Shown: positions 42,956-55,802 of the stretch, in pieces
How the letters are laid out: every line of letters begins with the position of its first letter
Position numbering within the stretch: position 1 is the first letter of the stretch
Origin: Sordariomycetes sp. S80-01Y
Taxonomy: Eukaryota; Ascomycota; Sordariomycetes
Reading direction: 5' to 3'
DNA length: 64,000 nt
Assembly (NCBI GenBank): GCA_037042185.1
Contig: JAXQJY010000027.1
Location: 2,170,001-2,234,000 of the forward strand
Notes under the pieces: generated by a model
Database searches by the model: none
What the model saw: only the letters and a program-made list of their open reading frames with translations
What the model was told of the DNA's origin: nothing
Translations under genes and position numbers: made by a program

Positions 42956-45662
42956 GGAGATGGAGTTCCGATGAGGTCGGCTAGAGTGGTTTTCGTACTT
43001 GAATCTCAACGACACGGAAGCACGTGCACGCCCATGTCCCGTTCCTGACATTTCCGTTCCAAGACGCCCGCGGAGGCTCGCGGAGGAGGGCATACAGCCG
43101 ACTTGCACGCACAGACCGGACGGAAGCGTCCAATCCGTCCCTCGCCCGCGGTTCATAACTCTGTGGTCGGAAACGTGCCACCTGGTTCCGAAGATTGCTC
43201 CATCCCAGGATTTCCATCACGTCGCTGGCTCCGTCGGAAACCTGGCGTCAGCGATATCGGATATCCGTGTCCAGCGTTCCCTAGCTTCAATGAGACCCCT
43301 GGCAGATCTGAAGCCATGTTTTCGGCCAGCGGCGGTTAGCACCGCATCGCTTAGCGCGCTTGCCAGGGATCAGATCTATGAAGTGGTACAATAATAAAGC
43401 TGTTTGATTTGTGCTCGCGGTTTGTTGGGACGCGGCTGAGATGGATCGGAGGAATCCAAGGGCGGTCCGGTCAGTGGACCGGGTGTTCTCGGCATGGGGC
43501 CGTAGTCTGGGCCGGAGTCGGTTATGTTGAGAAGGAGGACGCTGGCGGAGGAAGTCAAGTCCGGCATCAATCGAAGCCAGCTTGTGCTCAGCATGGCTTG
43601 AATCACAATCTAGAAGAGCGGTTGTTCGATCTGCTCGGCACGGCCTCGTGCGTAAAACGGAGCGCTCTGAGGAAGCTCGAACCGTCCGCGGTGCGTGTAA
43701 GTGCTCTGGGAGGCCTTCCCGTTGCCCGGCCGGATGCCCCCACCAAACGCACCGTAGCCGGACACCCGGGACAGAGGCCAGAAAGCTTGAGCCCGCGCGT
43801 CATTGATGACGGCCAATTCCTCCTTCCAAGCATTAATTATTCCTGCAATCAGATCTCTTCCCATACCTGGTGCTGAGTTTACAGATATTCGCTCATACGA
43901 AGGTGTCCTGGCAGCATCAAACAGCTCGTTCGCTCTGTCATCACCGAATCTTCAATTAAAGCTGCACTTCGGATGCTTCAGCCGAGGCCAACCATGAGTT
44001 CGAATGGCCAATGGGAGGGCAGAGAAAGTCGGTTGTCGCAGCTGCATCATTCCCCTGTGCTGCTCTCCCCGGTCTGGACCTCCGGCTGCCAGTGGCCTCG
44101 GGCGGGCGCGCGTCCGTTGCTCCTGTTCGTTCTTGTCCTGTGACGTGTGACGCTAAGCCCAGCAGCGGTGCAAGGAGGCTTGCATGGCCTGGTATCATAT
44201 TGATGCTCCTACGCATTGACACGGCGTACCTTTTCATCAGGAGGCTCGATCTGGTCGTCCACCAAAACCAGGAACCGTAGATTCCGAGCTGCATCAATCC
44301 TATCGTGCTTTCTCAACCTTCAGGTCATTGGCATCGGCTTGCAGCATGGCTGGCGCTGTGTCCCCAACTCGGTTTCAGCGCTGCCCAAAGTCAAATGGCC
44401 TGGGCTGGCCTCTGGTCCACGGTCTCCAACCCCGCACGCCAGCCGTTGCTGGTGAAGCTGCTGCTGCTGCTACTGTGGTGAACCGGGACAATTCATGCTG
44501 AGCATGTTGAGCGCGGGTCACCGAGGCAGGTGAGTGGTTGCTTTGTCTGGTGTGGAGGGTGGTCACTGGATGGCAGGCTTTCCCCCGGATCTTGTCTTCA
44601 CTGCTTTCAGAGCTTCCGGCACACCACGACACATCATGTTGGGGAACTTGAATGCCCAAGAGGCTTGTCAATCCCGTTGTCCGTAGCGTAGCAATACCGA
44701 GTTCTGTCCGTTTTGAAGCCCATGTCCTCCCCCTCTTCCTCGCGTGCGACGCTTCATCCATCTTCCATCTCCATCATCGTTCGAAGCACTGCATTCAACT
44801 TACTTGGACATTGAGCTCCTGGCGTTAGGTGCAGAGTTCGCTGCCTTCTTCGCATCTCCTCGAAAGTCTATTCCTGCTTCCGACCAGCGACGATCGATCC
44901 CGCATCGGAATCCTGGAAAGAGCACCATCGCGGCCTTGCCTGCCTCTTGTTGTGTTGCGGATGGCTGTCTGACCCCGCAACCTTGATCAGCGTCACCACC
45001 ACAAACATCGCGTTCCGATCTCTTCCTCACACTCTTCGTGTCGTGTCGTGTCGAACGTCGTCTTCCTTTAGGCTCTCCCTCTCTTCCGGTGAGTTGACTT
45101 TGTCCTTTTGGTCATCATCTTCGTCGTCGTTCGTCGCCCCGATCTGCAACCCCAGTCAGCTCCACCCGCGACTTAGACCCCGTCGCCCAGACACGCCGGA
45201 CGATGGGACGGGGTCCGTCATGCAGCATCCACCATCCCGCATCACCGCCCACTCCTATACTTCCCGACGTTGGGTCCACCTCTATCGTCCCTCTCGAGCC
45301 GCAGAAGAGTTACCCCCGAGGGGAGCTACCGGAGCTGTTCGGTACTGCGAGCCCAATAACCAGCTACATCCGAGCTCGGCTGTCTGAGGGCCAGTGACCA
45401 CTCAGGACCTTGGTTACAGCCATGCCAACCGTGAGCTGGACGAGCGCGAGGTTTGCGCGCGGATATGGCGCTGAGGACATTAATACCATGGCACCCGCAC
45501 TTGCGTCGAGGCGAATGTGACTAACGTGCGTCAAGTTTGAGAGTATAGATACCTCAGTCGCTGGACTCTACACCCACCTGAACCAGCTTAAATTCCCTCC
45601 GTCCGGATACCTATAATTCCCCTCTGTCAATCAAAGACCTATTGACAGGCCTTTGAAACGAC
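42956..45662. other. 2.7-kb intergenic region
   Basis: No gene supported. Stretches before 45660 are C/T-rich, as in leaders. A GTGAGT donor-like site at about 45089, with pyrimidine-rich sequence on both sides, could begin an intron in the 5' untranslated region of the carrier gene. Confidence 0.35.
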
Positions 45663-46687
45663 ATGACCGGTATCAAACAAGCCGCCGAGTCAGCTCGAAC
45701 AAAGTCTTCCGAAGTCATGGCGCAAGCAAAGCCCGCCGACCTGCTGCACACCCCGTACGTGCGCGCGGCACTCCCCTTCATCAACGGTGGTATCGCCGGC
45801 ATGGTAGCCACCTCCGTCATCCAGCCTGTAGACATGGTCAAGGTTCGCATCCAACTTGCCGGCGAGGGCACTTCCGGAGGTCCCAAGCCCAGCCCTCTGG
45901 CTGTTACTCGTCAAATTGTCGGTTCCGGCAAGGTCCTCGATCTATACACAGGCCTGTCTGCCGGGTTGCTGCGCCAGGCTGTGTATACGACTGCCCGCAT
46001 CGGATTCTTCGATACCTTCATGAAGAGTTTGACGGAGCGCGCCAAGGGTCAAGGTAGACAGGCTGGGTTTGCCGAGCGTGCGGCTGCTGGTTTGACTGCG
46101 GGTGGTCTCGCCGCTATGGTTGGCAACCCGGCCGATCTCGCCCTGATCCGGATGCAAAGTGACGGCTTGAAGCCACTTGCCGAGCGAAAGAACTACAAGT
46201 CCGTCATCGATGCTCTCTCCTCCATCGCCAAGAGCGAGGGCGTTGCGGCCCTTTGGGCCGGTGCCGCGCCGACAGTTGTTCGTGCAATGGCCCTCAACTT
46301 TGGTCAACTCGCCTTCTTCAGCGAGGCCAAGGTTCAGCTAAAGAAGAACACCTCCCTGTCGTCGCAGACACAGACGTTTGGCGCTAGCGCCATTGCCGGT
46401 TTCTTCGCGTCTTTCTTCAGTCTGCCCTTCGACTTCGTCAAGACCAGGCTGCAGAAGCAACAGAAAGGCCCCGATGGAAAGCTCCCATACAAGGGTATGA
46501 TCGATTGCTTCACCAAGGTTGCTAAGCAAGAGGGCTTGTTGCGCTTCTACCGTGGCTTTGGCACATATTACGTCCGTATCGCACCTCACGCGTAAGTTCT
46601 CCCAGCAGGGTCAAGGGACCGATCACTGACTTGTACAGGATGGTGACGCTGATTGTTGCCGACTATCTGGGTTGGTTGACAAAGTAA
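45663..46687 (+). CDS. Mitochondrial carrier, oxoglutarate/malate (dicarboxylate) type
   Basis: Exons 45663-46591 and 46639-46687 (intron 47 nt, GTAAGT) encode 325 residues. Three tandem repeats of about 100 residues carry the carrier signature: PVDMVKVR, PADLALIR and PFDFVKTR. The matching Gly-rich continuations (LYTGLSAGLLRQ, LWAGAAPTVVRA, FYRGFGTYYVRI) close each repeat. Six transmembrane helices are expected. The PADLALIRMQSDG second repeat, with Leu-Ala in place of the usual basic/aromatic positions, is typical of the 2-oxoglutarate/malate and dicarboxylate carriers of the inner membrane, which exchange cytosolic and matrix acids. An N-terminal extension of about 30 residues precedes the first helix. 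Exact substrate is inference. Confidence 0.92.
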
Positions 46688-47125
46688 GGAAATGTGACGA
46701 GCGATCGCGTTGGTTCTAGGCGTTCGGGTCCGTTGGGTGTATTTCATCATCTTTCTTGCCCCTAACTGGCAACTCTCGTTGGTATACCAGTGGTGATTCA
46801 GTATTTTGTTTCGCGATGCAGCAAGTCGCACCGTACAGCTTCGTAGTCTCCGGTCAATCAAATGTCAGAGCAATGATATGCAACGAGAATCATAAACGCC
46901 CGCAGCGTTGTGAGGGGAAGAAGACGGCGAACCTCGGACTTGTGACCTCGTTTCGGAGGTGGCCCCCGGAATTTCGGCATCCGGACGCAAGTGCGACTGC
47001 GTGCCAACGCCTAACCCCGTTTAAAAAAAGATGTACGAGGACACTCCGAAAATGAGCTGATCCCCTCGACTATCATGTTTGCAATCGCAACAATGATTAA
47101 ATACAAAAACAAAGCAGAGCCAGGC
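46688..47125. other. Intergenic, carrier 3' flank
   Basis: No gene seen between the carrier stop and the tRNA-His terminator. Confidence 0.4.
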
Positions 47126-47130
47126 AAAAA
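47126..47130 (-). terminator. RNA polymerase III T-run terminator of tRNA-His
   Basis: A run of five A on the plus strand gives TTTTT on the transcribed minus strand, three bases after the discriminator base. Confidence 0.7.
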
Positions 47131-47133
47131 GTG

Positions 47134-47205
47134 TGCGATAGCGAGGAATCGAACCTCGATCTCCACGGCCACAACGTGGTGTACTGACCATTATACTACT
47201 ATCGC
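47134..47205 (-). tRNA. tRNA-His (anticodon GTG)
   Basis: Read on the minus strand, the sequence folds as a complete cloverleaf: acceptor GCGATAG with CTATCGC fully paired, D arm with AATGGTCA, anticodon loop centred on GTG, T arm CGAGG-TTCGATT-CCTCG, and discriminator A. The template starts with G at position 1, so the extra 5' G of histidine tRNA must be added after transcription, as is normal in eukaryotes. No intron. Confidence 0.95.
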
Positions 47206-47561
47206 GCTGTCTGTGTATGATAGAGGGTCGAGCTGTAACCGGTATAAGTAGGTGGAGAGCCTAGCATGCATGCCGTGAAAGCCGCACAAAGGCCTCATGA
47301 AAGTTCGGAAAGAATCTGAGAAGCTAGTACGTAGGGTACGCGGATTCTATTCGGGCTGCGAGAGAGCAGAAAATCTAATATGCGCGCTCAAGAAGCCATT
47401 GATGTTACTGGCAACACACCACGTGATTACGCGACAATTGGCCAGGGTCGCGGTATGACGCATGAAAGCGATGACGTGAATCTATTCACCCGTTACGTGC
47501 ACCAACCTTCACCATTCCGACAACCCATTGCTCACCAACACGATGCCTCTGTGAGACCAAA
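47206..47561. other. Intergenic, RAD4 upstream region
   Basis: No gene seen. This stretch separates the tRNA from RAD4 on the opposite strand and should hold the RAD4 promoter. Confidence 0.4.
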
Positions 47562-50066
47562 ATGGCCGGCCGACGCCGTCCAACAAGAGCGCATAATGCG
47601 CCAAATGTGTACGATGATATGTTGGCTGAGGTTGACCTCAACGCCCAAGATCAGCCAGAAAGACCGTTAAAACGGCGGCGCAATGGACCAACGAAGCCTG
47701 AGCCTCAGCCTCAGCCCGAGCCAAACCAAGCGGTCGAGGACAAAGAGGATGGCGATGACGCTTTCGAAAAGTGGTTGGCCGATGAAGAGGAGGGTATTGA
47801 ATTTGAGGATGTTTTGCCAGATATGACCGTACAGACGGTGGAGCGAGAGTCTGATGAGGAGGAAGACGACGACGAAGATGTAGAGTTTCAAGATGTCGCT
47901 TTTTCACGCGACCTTGGGAGCGACGACCAGCCTCCCCCATCGAAAAATCTAGAGCTGGATCTTTCCGCAGCGCAAGCTGCATTGACACAAACAAAGAGAG
48001 CGACAGAACGACGAAAGCCCATCACTAAGGAGGAGAGGGAGCGTCGGATACAGGTGCACCAAGTCCACCTACTGTGCCTTCTAAGTTATGTTCATCGGCG
48101 AAACCACTGGTGTAATGATGGCGAAGTGCAAGAGTTTCTAAGTTCAAGCCTAACGGATAGGATGATTAGCTTGCTCAACCCAAGTACCCGACTGTCACAG
48201 TTTGGGAGGGCAGAGAGTCTGAAAAAGGGACTCGATGAGCTTGATGAAATTTGGAAATCAAAGTTCGAGATCACTGAACGGGGCTCGAAGAGGGCGTTAT
48301 GGGCGCAGGATCCAGACCAACTTAAAGATGTTCGTAAGTTGTGAACTTCAGCGCAGGATGGTTGACTGACTGGGCCGCAGTTCGAACCCCCGGCCGATAT
48401 GGACTCGTGTCTAGATCGAGAAGATTTCCGGAACGCTGCAAGGACACTGCAAGGCTCGCGAGACGTCGGTGCACAACTTTACTGTGCTTTGCTCCGGCGG
48501 GCCGGGGTCAGGACGCGGCTGGTCTGCTCGCTTCAGCCACTTCCATGTGTCTCCAGTGCACCGACCATGGCAAAGCCTCGAAATGAAACCGTGCGAACCA
48601 AAGCATCAAAGCGGGAAGAGACTTTGGCATCGATAGAGAACTACAAGAAGATGTCGAAGGCAGCGACCGACGAGTTTGCGGCGGGAGTAGGTCCATCCAC
48701 AGCGCGACGGCGACTGGGCCATCCGGGGGCGGCCTTATACAATTTTGCGCCAGATGATGTGCCAAAAGAAGCAAAGCCAGTCTTCAAGACAAAGAAGCAT
48801 TTCAAGGAGTCGGCATATCCAGTATATTGGGTTGAAGTCTTGGACGCCGGTCACCAGAAATGGCAGCCAGTTGACCCAGTGGTCACACACACGTTTTGGA
48901 AGTCAAAAGCGCTTGAGCCACCCATTACAGACAAAGAAAACGCTATGTCGTATGTTGTGGCTTTCGACGCAGATGGTTCTGCCAAGGATGTGACGAGGAG
49001 ATATGCGAAGGCATATACTGCGAAAACAAGGAAGCTGCGCATTGAGAATGCGATTGAAGGAGGGGATAGATGGTGGCGCAAGACCATGAAGAACTTCAAA
49101 TCACGGCTCACTGACGACTTGGATGAAATTGAGGACAATGAGTTGCTGGGTGCACAGGCGAGGGAGCCGATGCCGCGTAACGTGCAGGACTTCAAGGACC
49201 ACCCAATCTACGCTCTACAACGGCACCTTCGACGGCACGAGATATTGCTACCCGATGCCACACCTTCAGGAACAATTGGCGCCGGTAGCAAAGGCCCGTT
49301 GGAGAAGATCTATCGCCGGAAAGATGTTCGAATCGGCAGAACGGTCGACAAGTGGTACAGGCAGTTTGGCCGAGAGGTCAAGCCTATGGAAATCCCGGTC
49401 AAGTGGCTGCCCAAGAAGGCAAAGCCGAGGGGGAGACTGTGGGACGGCGACGAAGATGAGGATGATCAGGGTCTTGCGGGCACGCCTCTTTACACGTGGG
49501 ACCAGACCGAGCTTTATGAGCCAGCGCCGGTGAGAGATGGCAAGGTGCCAAAGAACAAGTTTGGCAACATCGATGTCTACGTTCCTAGCATGGTGCCCAA
49601 GGGTGGCGTTCATATCAACCACGAGAATGCGCGCCGAGCAGCCCACATCCTCGGCATAGACTACGCCCCCGCCTTGACAGGATTCTCCTTCAGCGGCCGA
49701 CAGGGCACAGCCGTCCTCAGCGGCGTCGTAGTCGCAGCCGAGTTTGAAGATGCTATGAAAGCCACGATCGAAGGCCTAGCCGATTTGGAACAGGAATTTG
49801 AAGAACAGCGCAGACGATTGAGAGCGTTGAGGATGTGGAGAAGGATGTTGATGAGTCTGAGAATCAGGGAGAAGGTTTGGGCTGGCGTGGACCCCGAGGA
49901 GAGGGCTGAGGCTGAAAGGGATGCCGATATGGCCGCTGAGATGGAAGAGGCGCAGAGCGATGAGACTGAGGAGTATGATATGGAGGTTGACGAGGATGAT
50001 CCTGATGGTGAGTTTGGGGGAGGAGGATTTATGGCCGATGACGATGGTGGAGGTTTCATACCGTAA
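47562..50066 (+). CDS. RAD4: RAD4/XPC DNA damage recognition protein
   Basis: Proposed exons 47562-48329 and 48381-50066 encode 817 residues. The acidic N terminus leads into the transglutaminase-like domain, marked by ALWAQDP and GSRDVGAQLYCALLRRAG...TRLVCSLQPLP, and resumed at YPVYWVEVLDAGHQKWQPVDP. The beta-hairpin domains follow: BHD1 (HPIYALQRHLRRHEILLPDA), BHD2 (VRIGRTVDKWYRQFGREVKP, then LYTWDQTELYEP) and BHD3 (KNKFGNIDVYVPSMVPKGGVH, GFSFSGRQGTAVLSGVVVA). An acidic C-terminal tail ends the protein. It finds helix-distorting lesions in nucleotide excision repair. The splice is odd: a textbook GTAAGT donor at 48334 would throw the second exon out of frame, while a weaker GTTCGT four bases earlier, at 48330, keeps it. 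Confidence 0.93.
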
Positions 50067-50634
50067 AACAACTCTGGGAAATGTCACCATAAACAAGGCC
50101 CCCAAAAGTTCAATGAAATCTGTAGCATTCATTAGCGAGTTTAGCCCGTGGTCGTCTGTTGTGTGTAAGTCTCCAGCTTCCAAGTTTTGCCTGGAAGAAC
50201 GCTTTCTTTTGGGCAGTGTGACCACCTGCGCAGCTCCCTGCAAGTAGCCCGCATTTTTCATTAAGACATTTATGGAGGCTCCCAAAGATGCTTTCCTAGA
50301 TCTAGATCGATAGAAGCTACACTCTTCCGAGGCGTTTCTAAATTCAACTCTTGGGGTTGCATCTCGAGGCGCTGTAGGGTAGGCTGACTTCTTCAACGTC
50401 ATGCGCGCCATGTTGAGGTGCCCCGCGACGCCCCACTTATCCTGACGACCCGAACTGGAGCCTCAAGCTAAGCTCAAGCTCCGACCGTTCACGTTTCCCC
50501 TGCTTTTGAACTCTGCCATCACCCATTATAGACAAGCTCGACGCCTGGGGAACCCCCTTAACGATTGCTTCTTGATATCGCCACGCTTGCGTGCAAACCA
50601 TCGACTCCCAGAAATAACTGCAGACGCCGCAACC
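50067..50634. other. Intergenic, upstream of CSN2
   Basis: No gene seen between the RAD4 stop and the CSN2 start, which are in the same orientation. Confidence 0.4.
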
Positions 50635-52154
50635 ATGTCTGACGATGAGGACTTCATGCAGGAGTCGGACGAAGAACAGTATGACTTCGAGTACGAGGAA
50701 GATGACGACGACGACAACGGCGATGTCGACATCGAGAATAAGTACTACAACGCCAAACAGTTGAAGACGACGGATCCAGAAGATGCGATTGCCGAGTTCC
50801 TCGGGATACCGCCCATTGAAGAGGAGAAGGGCGAGTGGGGTTTTAAAGGTCTGAAGCAGGCGATCAAACTGGAGTTCGCGGCAGGGCAGTACGAGAAGGT
50901 GCGAAGATACAATGGCAAATGGGACCAGAACCATACTGACAATTCGTGCAGGCCGCTGAACACTACGAAGAGCTTCTCACATATGTCAAGTCCGCAGTCA
51001 CGCGCAATTACTCCGAAAAGTCGATAAACAACATGTTGGATCGCGTAGAAAAGGGTGCCGACAATCCACAAGCCGTACGCTGTGTCGAGAAATTCTACAG
51101 CTCAACCCTGGAGAGTTTCCAAACCACCAACAACGAGCGGCTCTGGCTAAAGACCAACGTCAAGCTCGCCAAGCTACTCCTCGACCGGAAGGACTTCCAG
51201 GCCCTCAACAAGAAGTTACGTGAGCTGCACAAGGCTTGTCAGACGGCCGACGGATCGGACGATGCTAGCAAGGGGACCTACTTGCTTGAGATCTACACTT
51301 TGGAAATCCAGATGCATGCAGAGATGAAGAACAACAAACAGCTGAAGAGTGTGTACCAACGGGCGATAAGGGTCAAGTCCGCGGTACCGCATCCACGCAT
51401 CATGGGCATCATTCGCGAATGTGGCGGCAAGATGCACATGAGCGAGGAGAATTGGAAAGAGGCGCAGAGCGATTTCTTCGAGTCATTCCGCAACTACGAT
51501 GAAGCGGGATCGCTCCAGAGGATCCAGGTGTTGAAGTACCTGCTGTTGACGACAATGCTCATGAAGTCGGATATCAACCCTTTCGACTCGCAAGAAACCA
51601 AACCCTACAAGTCAGACCCACGCATCTCAGCGATGACCGACCTAGTGGACGCTTACCAACGCGATGACGTTCATGGTTATGAGAAGACGCTACAGAAGAA
51701 CGAAGATCTATTTGATGACCCTTTCATCGCAGAGAATATCGACGAGGTCACGCGTAACATGCGGACCAAGGGTGTGGTCAAGCTCATCGCGCCATACACT
51801 CGCATGAAGCTGCCGTCTCTTGCGAAGAGTCTGAACATATCTGAACCCGAGATCCAGGACATTCTCGGCTTCCTCATCGTCGATGGCAAGATCAAAGGCC
51901 GAGTCAACCAGCAAGAACGAACTCTTGAGATCACTTCAGACGCTGACGCCCAGCGAACGGCAGCTTTGGAGAGCTTGACGGAGTCCATCTCTAGTATGTT
52001 CAGCTCCATCTTCAACGACGGCGACGGGTTTCGCAATATGGACCCGGTCTCATCATTTGATGTCGATGATACTGGCTCAAGAATGCGGCGGGGGATGAAC
52101 GTAAATGTCCGAGGAGGAAAGAAGGGACCCGGGTTCACACATTCACAGGTCTGA
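50635..52154 (+). CDS. csnB: COP9 signalosome subunit 2
   Basis: Exons 50635-50898 and 50952-52154 (intron 53 nt) encode 488 residues, matching CSN2. It opens with the acidic MSDDEDFMQESDEEQYDFEY block, then IENKYYNAKQLK, where subunit 2 binds the cullin-RING ligase. Helical repeats follow (AAEHYEELLTYVKSAVTRNYSEKSINNMLD, EIYTLEIQMHAEMKNNKQLK, VYQRAIRVKSAVPHPRIMG). The PCI domain spans about residues 290-415, with KYLLLTTMLMKSDINPFDSQE at its start and the winged-helix IAPYTRMKLPSLAKSLNISEPE. The signalosome removes NEDD8 from cullins in the nucleus and, in filamentous fungi, controls light response, development and secondary metabolism. The C-terminal extension (MRRGMNVNVRGGKKGPG) is fungal and disordered. 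Confidence 0.95.
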
Positions 52155-55100
52155 ACAGGGCCTGATCAATCGTGGGGACTCCTGTGTCCCAATGCCCCGG
52201 CGCAGAGCCTCGAAATGGACCTCTCGTAAAGCTCTGCAAGGAGCCTCGCAGGCGATAGGAAGGCTTCCAGCCCTTAGTGCAAAGCCTGGGAAGCAAGTCT
52301 CTCAGACCTGACTAAGACTAGATGGCTGAGCCACTAGAGAGATCAACAGGAGTTATGACGACGATATATGTAATGAGAAACGAAGCAGCGTTGCGGCCAC
52401 ATGGCTCTTAACCTGGTCCTCATAAATTCCACAGCCAGAAATGATGCCTCCCCCCCTTCCATTCGGCTCATCGCATGACCCGTCGAATTCAACCAAACTC
52501 AAACACGGCCACGGGATCTTGCAGCCCCGTCTGCACGTCATCTCCTACATGTGCCGCCGGGTGGTGCCCACGCCTCCCGACGCTAGGTTGGTGCAAAGGC
52601 AGGCAGGCAGGCAACCTTGGGCAGTGCCGAGGGAGGAGCCAGGATTGGCGCAGACGGAATCCGATTGCACTTCGTGCGGACTATGGTGTGGCAAAGACGG
52701 AGGGGGCTCAGGCGATCGCTTGTTGGTTGGAGAGGGGGAATAGGGGGTCGCACGACAAACCGAATCTGTGACATGAGTAGAGAGGGGCTTGTAGAGGATG
52801 ATGAAAATTTTCGAAATATGTGAGCCCCTGGGTGAGCGTCGAAAGGAACTGGCCTGCTTTACTTTGGCTGATCTGCTCGTGATTATCTAGACCTCCCCCC
52901 GGAAGGAAGGACTCACTAATGGCAATATTGACAAGATGCTTATTGCTCACCACGACCCCGATCTCACTCCAGGCGAGTTGTTTGTCTTCGTGTGTACGAC
53001 ATGCGAAAGCGTCATCGGGAAGTCTTAACACAAAGAATCTCCATCGTGGTCCAACCATCCATCCACCACCAACTTGCTAGGGACCCTCACACCTCAACCC
53101 TCAAAGCCTCGAGTAACCGGCGGGGCAACTTCAAATTTTTTCATTTCCTGCCTTCAAACCAGGCTAGCAACTGCCTCGCAGGAAACGGTCCGGAAGCCAA
53201 CGTCGCACAAATGCGCACGTCCGTCCTGTCCCACCCAGTGTAGAGTGGACATGGGACGAGCGCGGGCAATCGGCCTGCCCGAGTGTGTCGGAGCAAGGCA
53301 TTGACCAATGCTAACCCGGGAAAGTTGACTCGTGTGAGACGCCAGAAAACCTTGTTCGCGTGCTGGAGAGAAGGGGTTGAGATGAAGCAAGCGAGGCGTC
53401 AGGTTGGGGGAGCACAAGCCGCAGTTTGGCTCCAGGGCTCAGGGGCGAATGGCGTATGCGGCTTTCTTAGCTGGAATCGAAACAAGCACGTAGAGTTCAA
53501 AGCACGTCTACGCCATCGCGGGCCCTTACTCTACGGGTAGGGTTCTACATCTCGGCTAGATGTTATGCCCAGTAGCTGGTGCTGACCGGAAGCAGGGAGG
53601 CGCACACGGAAGGATGCACCCCAGAGCCCACATGCCTCCGCAAATATCATCGGGTGAAGCTTGAGGTGATGGCTTGTTTCCATGGCAGTGTCCCCATTGG
53701 TGAGATGTGGTAAAGGCAATGGACCGGCACCGAGCCGTCTTCCTGCCTGCCGCACCGCGAAGCATCTCACGCAACGCCGGCTCCGCGCGGCCCACTCGAG
53801 TTGCACCGTCCGGTAGCATTACGGCGGCAAAGAAAAAGGAAATTGAGAGACGTCACATTCCCACAGCCGAACGGCGAAACCATCGGGCCTATAGGACGGG
53901 ACTTCGGGTTTCGTGGTGGTCTTGAAGGGTAGCTCAGGGGCCTCCCGGCACGACGGTTGGTGATTTGCACAGGTGCATTGTGGATGCGACAATGTGCATT
54001 GTTTCCAACGAGCCGGGTGAGAGGACCTCGATGTCTGGGTACGGGATGCCGTGCCTTGTCGGTGGCGAGATACTTCGCTTGGATGGGCTGGGAGCTTGGT
54101 ATAAGTCAAGAGGTTTGCTACATGCATGTCTCCAAGATGACGATTGCCGGATTTCAAGGACTTCAGGCGTGTCAAGGGGTCCATGTGTGGCGAAACTGAC
54201 AACAAGGAATGGGCATGTAAGCACATTCGCATGCTGCATGCTTATCACTGCTTAAACTCTACCTTGGAGACATCTCCGCCTGGCCCTATTGCTCAATCGA
54301 GATCCGGCCACCCTCTGCATCTCCAATCATCATCGCATTGTCACCTCCAACGGCATACAAGGCGCTACTTGGCCGGGTGCTCACTGGCATCCCCCCTTCT
54401 TGGCCCGCAGCGCCGCCCTGGCCTGGTTGGACGGCCCTTGCCGGGAGCGTTAGGCTAGCCTTAGCTCGACTTGGGTGAGCTCATCCTTGGGGCGGTTCAC
54501 CAAGACTGTGGGGGGGATTGTCGTGATATCGTCTGGGGCGGCGATTTCTGTCCGGTGGTGACCTCTCCTATCGAGCCTGGCAAGCCTGGTTGGAGAAAGG
54601 CTCCCCTCACCCACCAAACGATAGCGCGGACAGCCCACGAGGTCGTGCTGTGACTCGATCTCAGGGTTCCGCACGCCTGCTCCCCTCCTCTTGCACAGGC
54701 CAGTCACCTTGGCTTTGGGGAGGACACGGAGCCTTGGTCGGCCCTCCCTCCATCTTGTTCGTTTCGCCTAGGGCCCATATTGCTACCTGCCGGCCTGCCA
54801 CAGTGCGCAGCGGGAGACGACGTCAAACGGAATCCAACCCATCTCCTTCGGCTGGTTACACCAGCACCAGCAGGAGAACACCAGCATCATCTTGTTTACG
54901 GAGGCAATTCCGCACGGGTAGCGACAGCGCTGCGTGCACTCTGCGTTTTGTTACTTTAGCTGCCACGTCCCCCTCCATCCTCACCTCCTCATTCCCCCCC
55001 TGGGTCCGATCTCATCATCCTTCGCCTACGCCACGTACGCCCGCTTCAAACCGAGTCCGGTATAGTTTCTCACGCCTGATAGCACCGGGAGACAAGTCGC

Positions 55101-55802
55101 CATCCGTCTTGGTCCAGATAACCGGCGTCGCAGGCCACCTGACGCGCGAGATCAGCACGACGCCCTGGACGTACAGTAGCGGCACCCTGTGGGCGGTCGA
55201 GGACAAGGTCTCTGTAACTCGCCTCGGCCACGTTTTGCCGCCTTCCTGACATTGACCTGCTGGCGTCTTTGCAGAGTTCGAGGACCCGGCCTTCTTTTGA
55301 AATTCGTCAGTGGAGTCTCCACCACCCGGCGAGCCTGAACCTGAACCTGTGCCCTTGCGCGGCTAGATAAAGAAGAGACGGGAAGAGCACGAGCCGTCGG
55401 CAGCGATTAAGCCGGAGATTTCGACCCCAGAGTGGCTTCCCCCTGGCGAGCGTTAGCGTTGCTGTCAGGCCTATTAGCGTCGTAACCCGCCGTAAGTCCC
55501 GCCGTAAGACCTCACTGCTAGGTTGGCGTTAGCTGTCCGACCATGGCCCCGCTGTGCCACTAACTTCTTAGCTTCACCAGTCCGCAATCAATACCACAAA
55601 GACCCCCCCTGTTCCAGCAGCATCTTGGACAGCCACCTCCGACTCTCACTACCCGTACCCGGGCTGGACTGCCCGTTGCCCGCAGCCTGCCACTTCGTCG
55701 AGCAGCACAGCACCACAGCACCTCTCTCTCTCTCTCCTCTCCCATCCTCCTCCTTTTCCTCTCCTTTCCTGTCCCCGTCCACGATCTCGTGGAACGCGAG
55801 GC
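52155..55802. other. 3.6-kb intergenic region
   Basis: The largest gap. No gene could be supported. It contains a short GGCA microsatellite near 52598-52614 and long pyrimidine-rich tracts just before 55803 (CT repeats near 55726-55740), like a leader. Donor-like GTAAG sites near 55490-55510 may belong to an intron in the untranslated region of the otubain gene. Confidence 0.35.
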
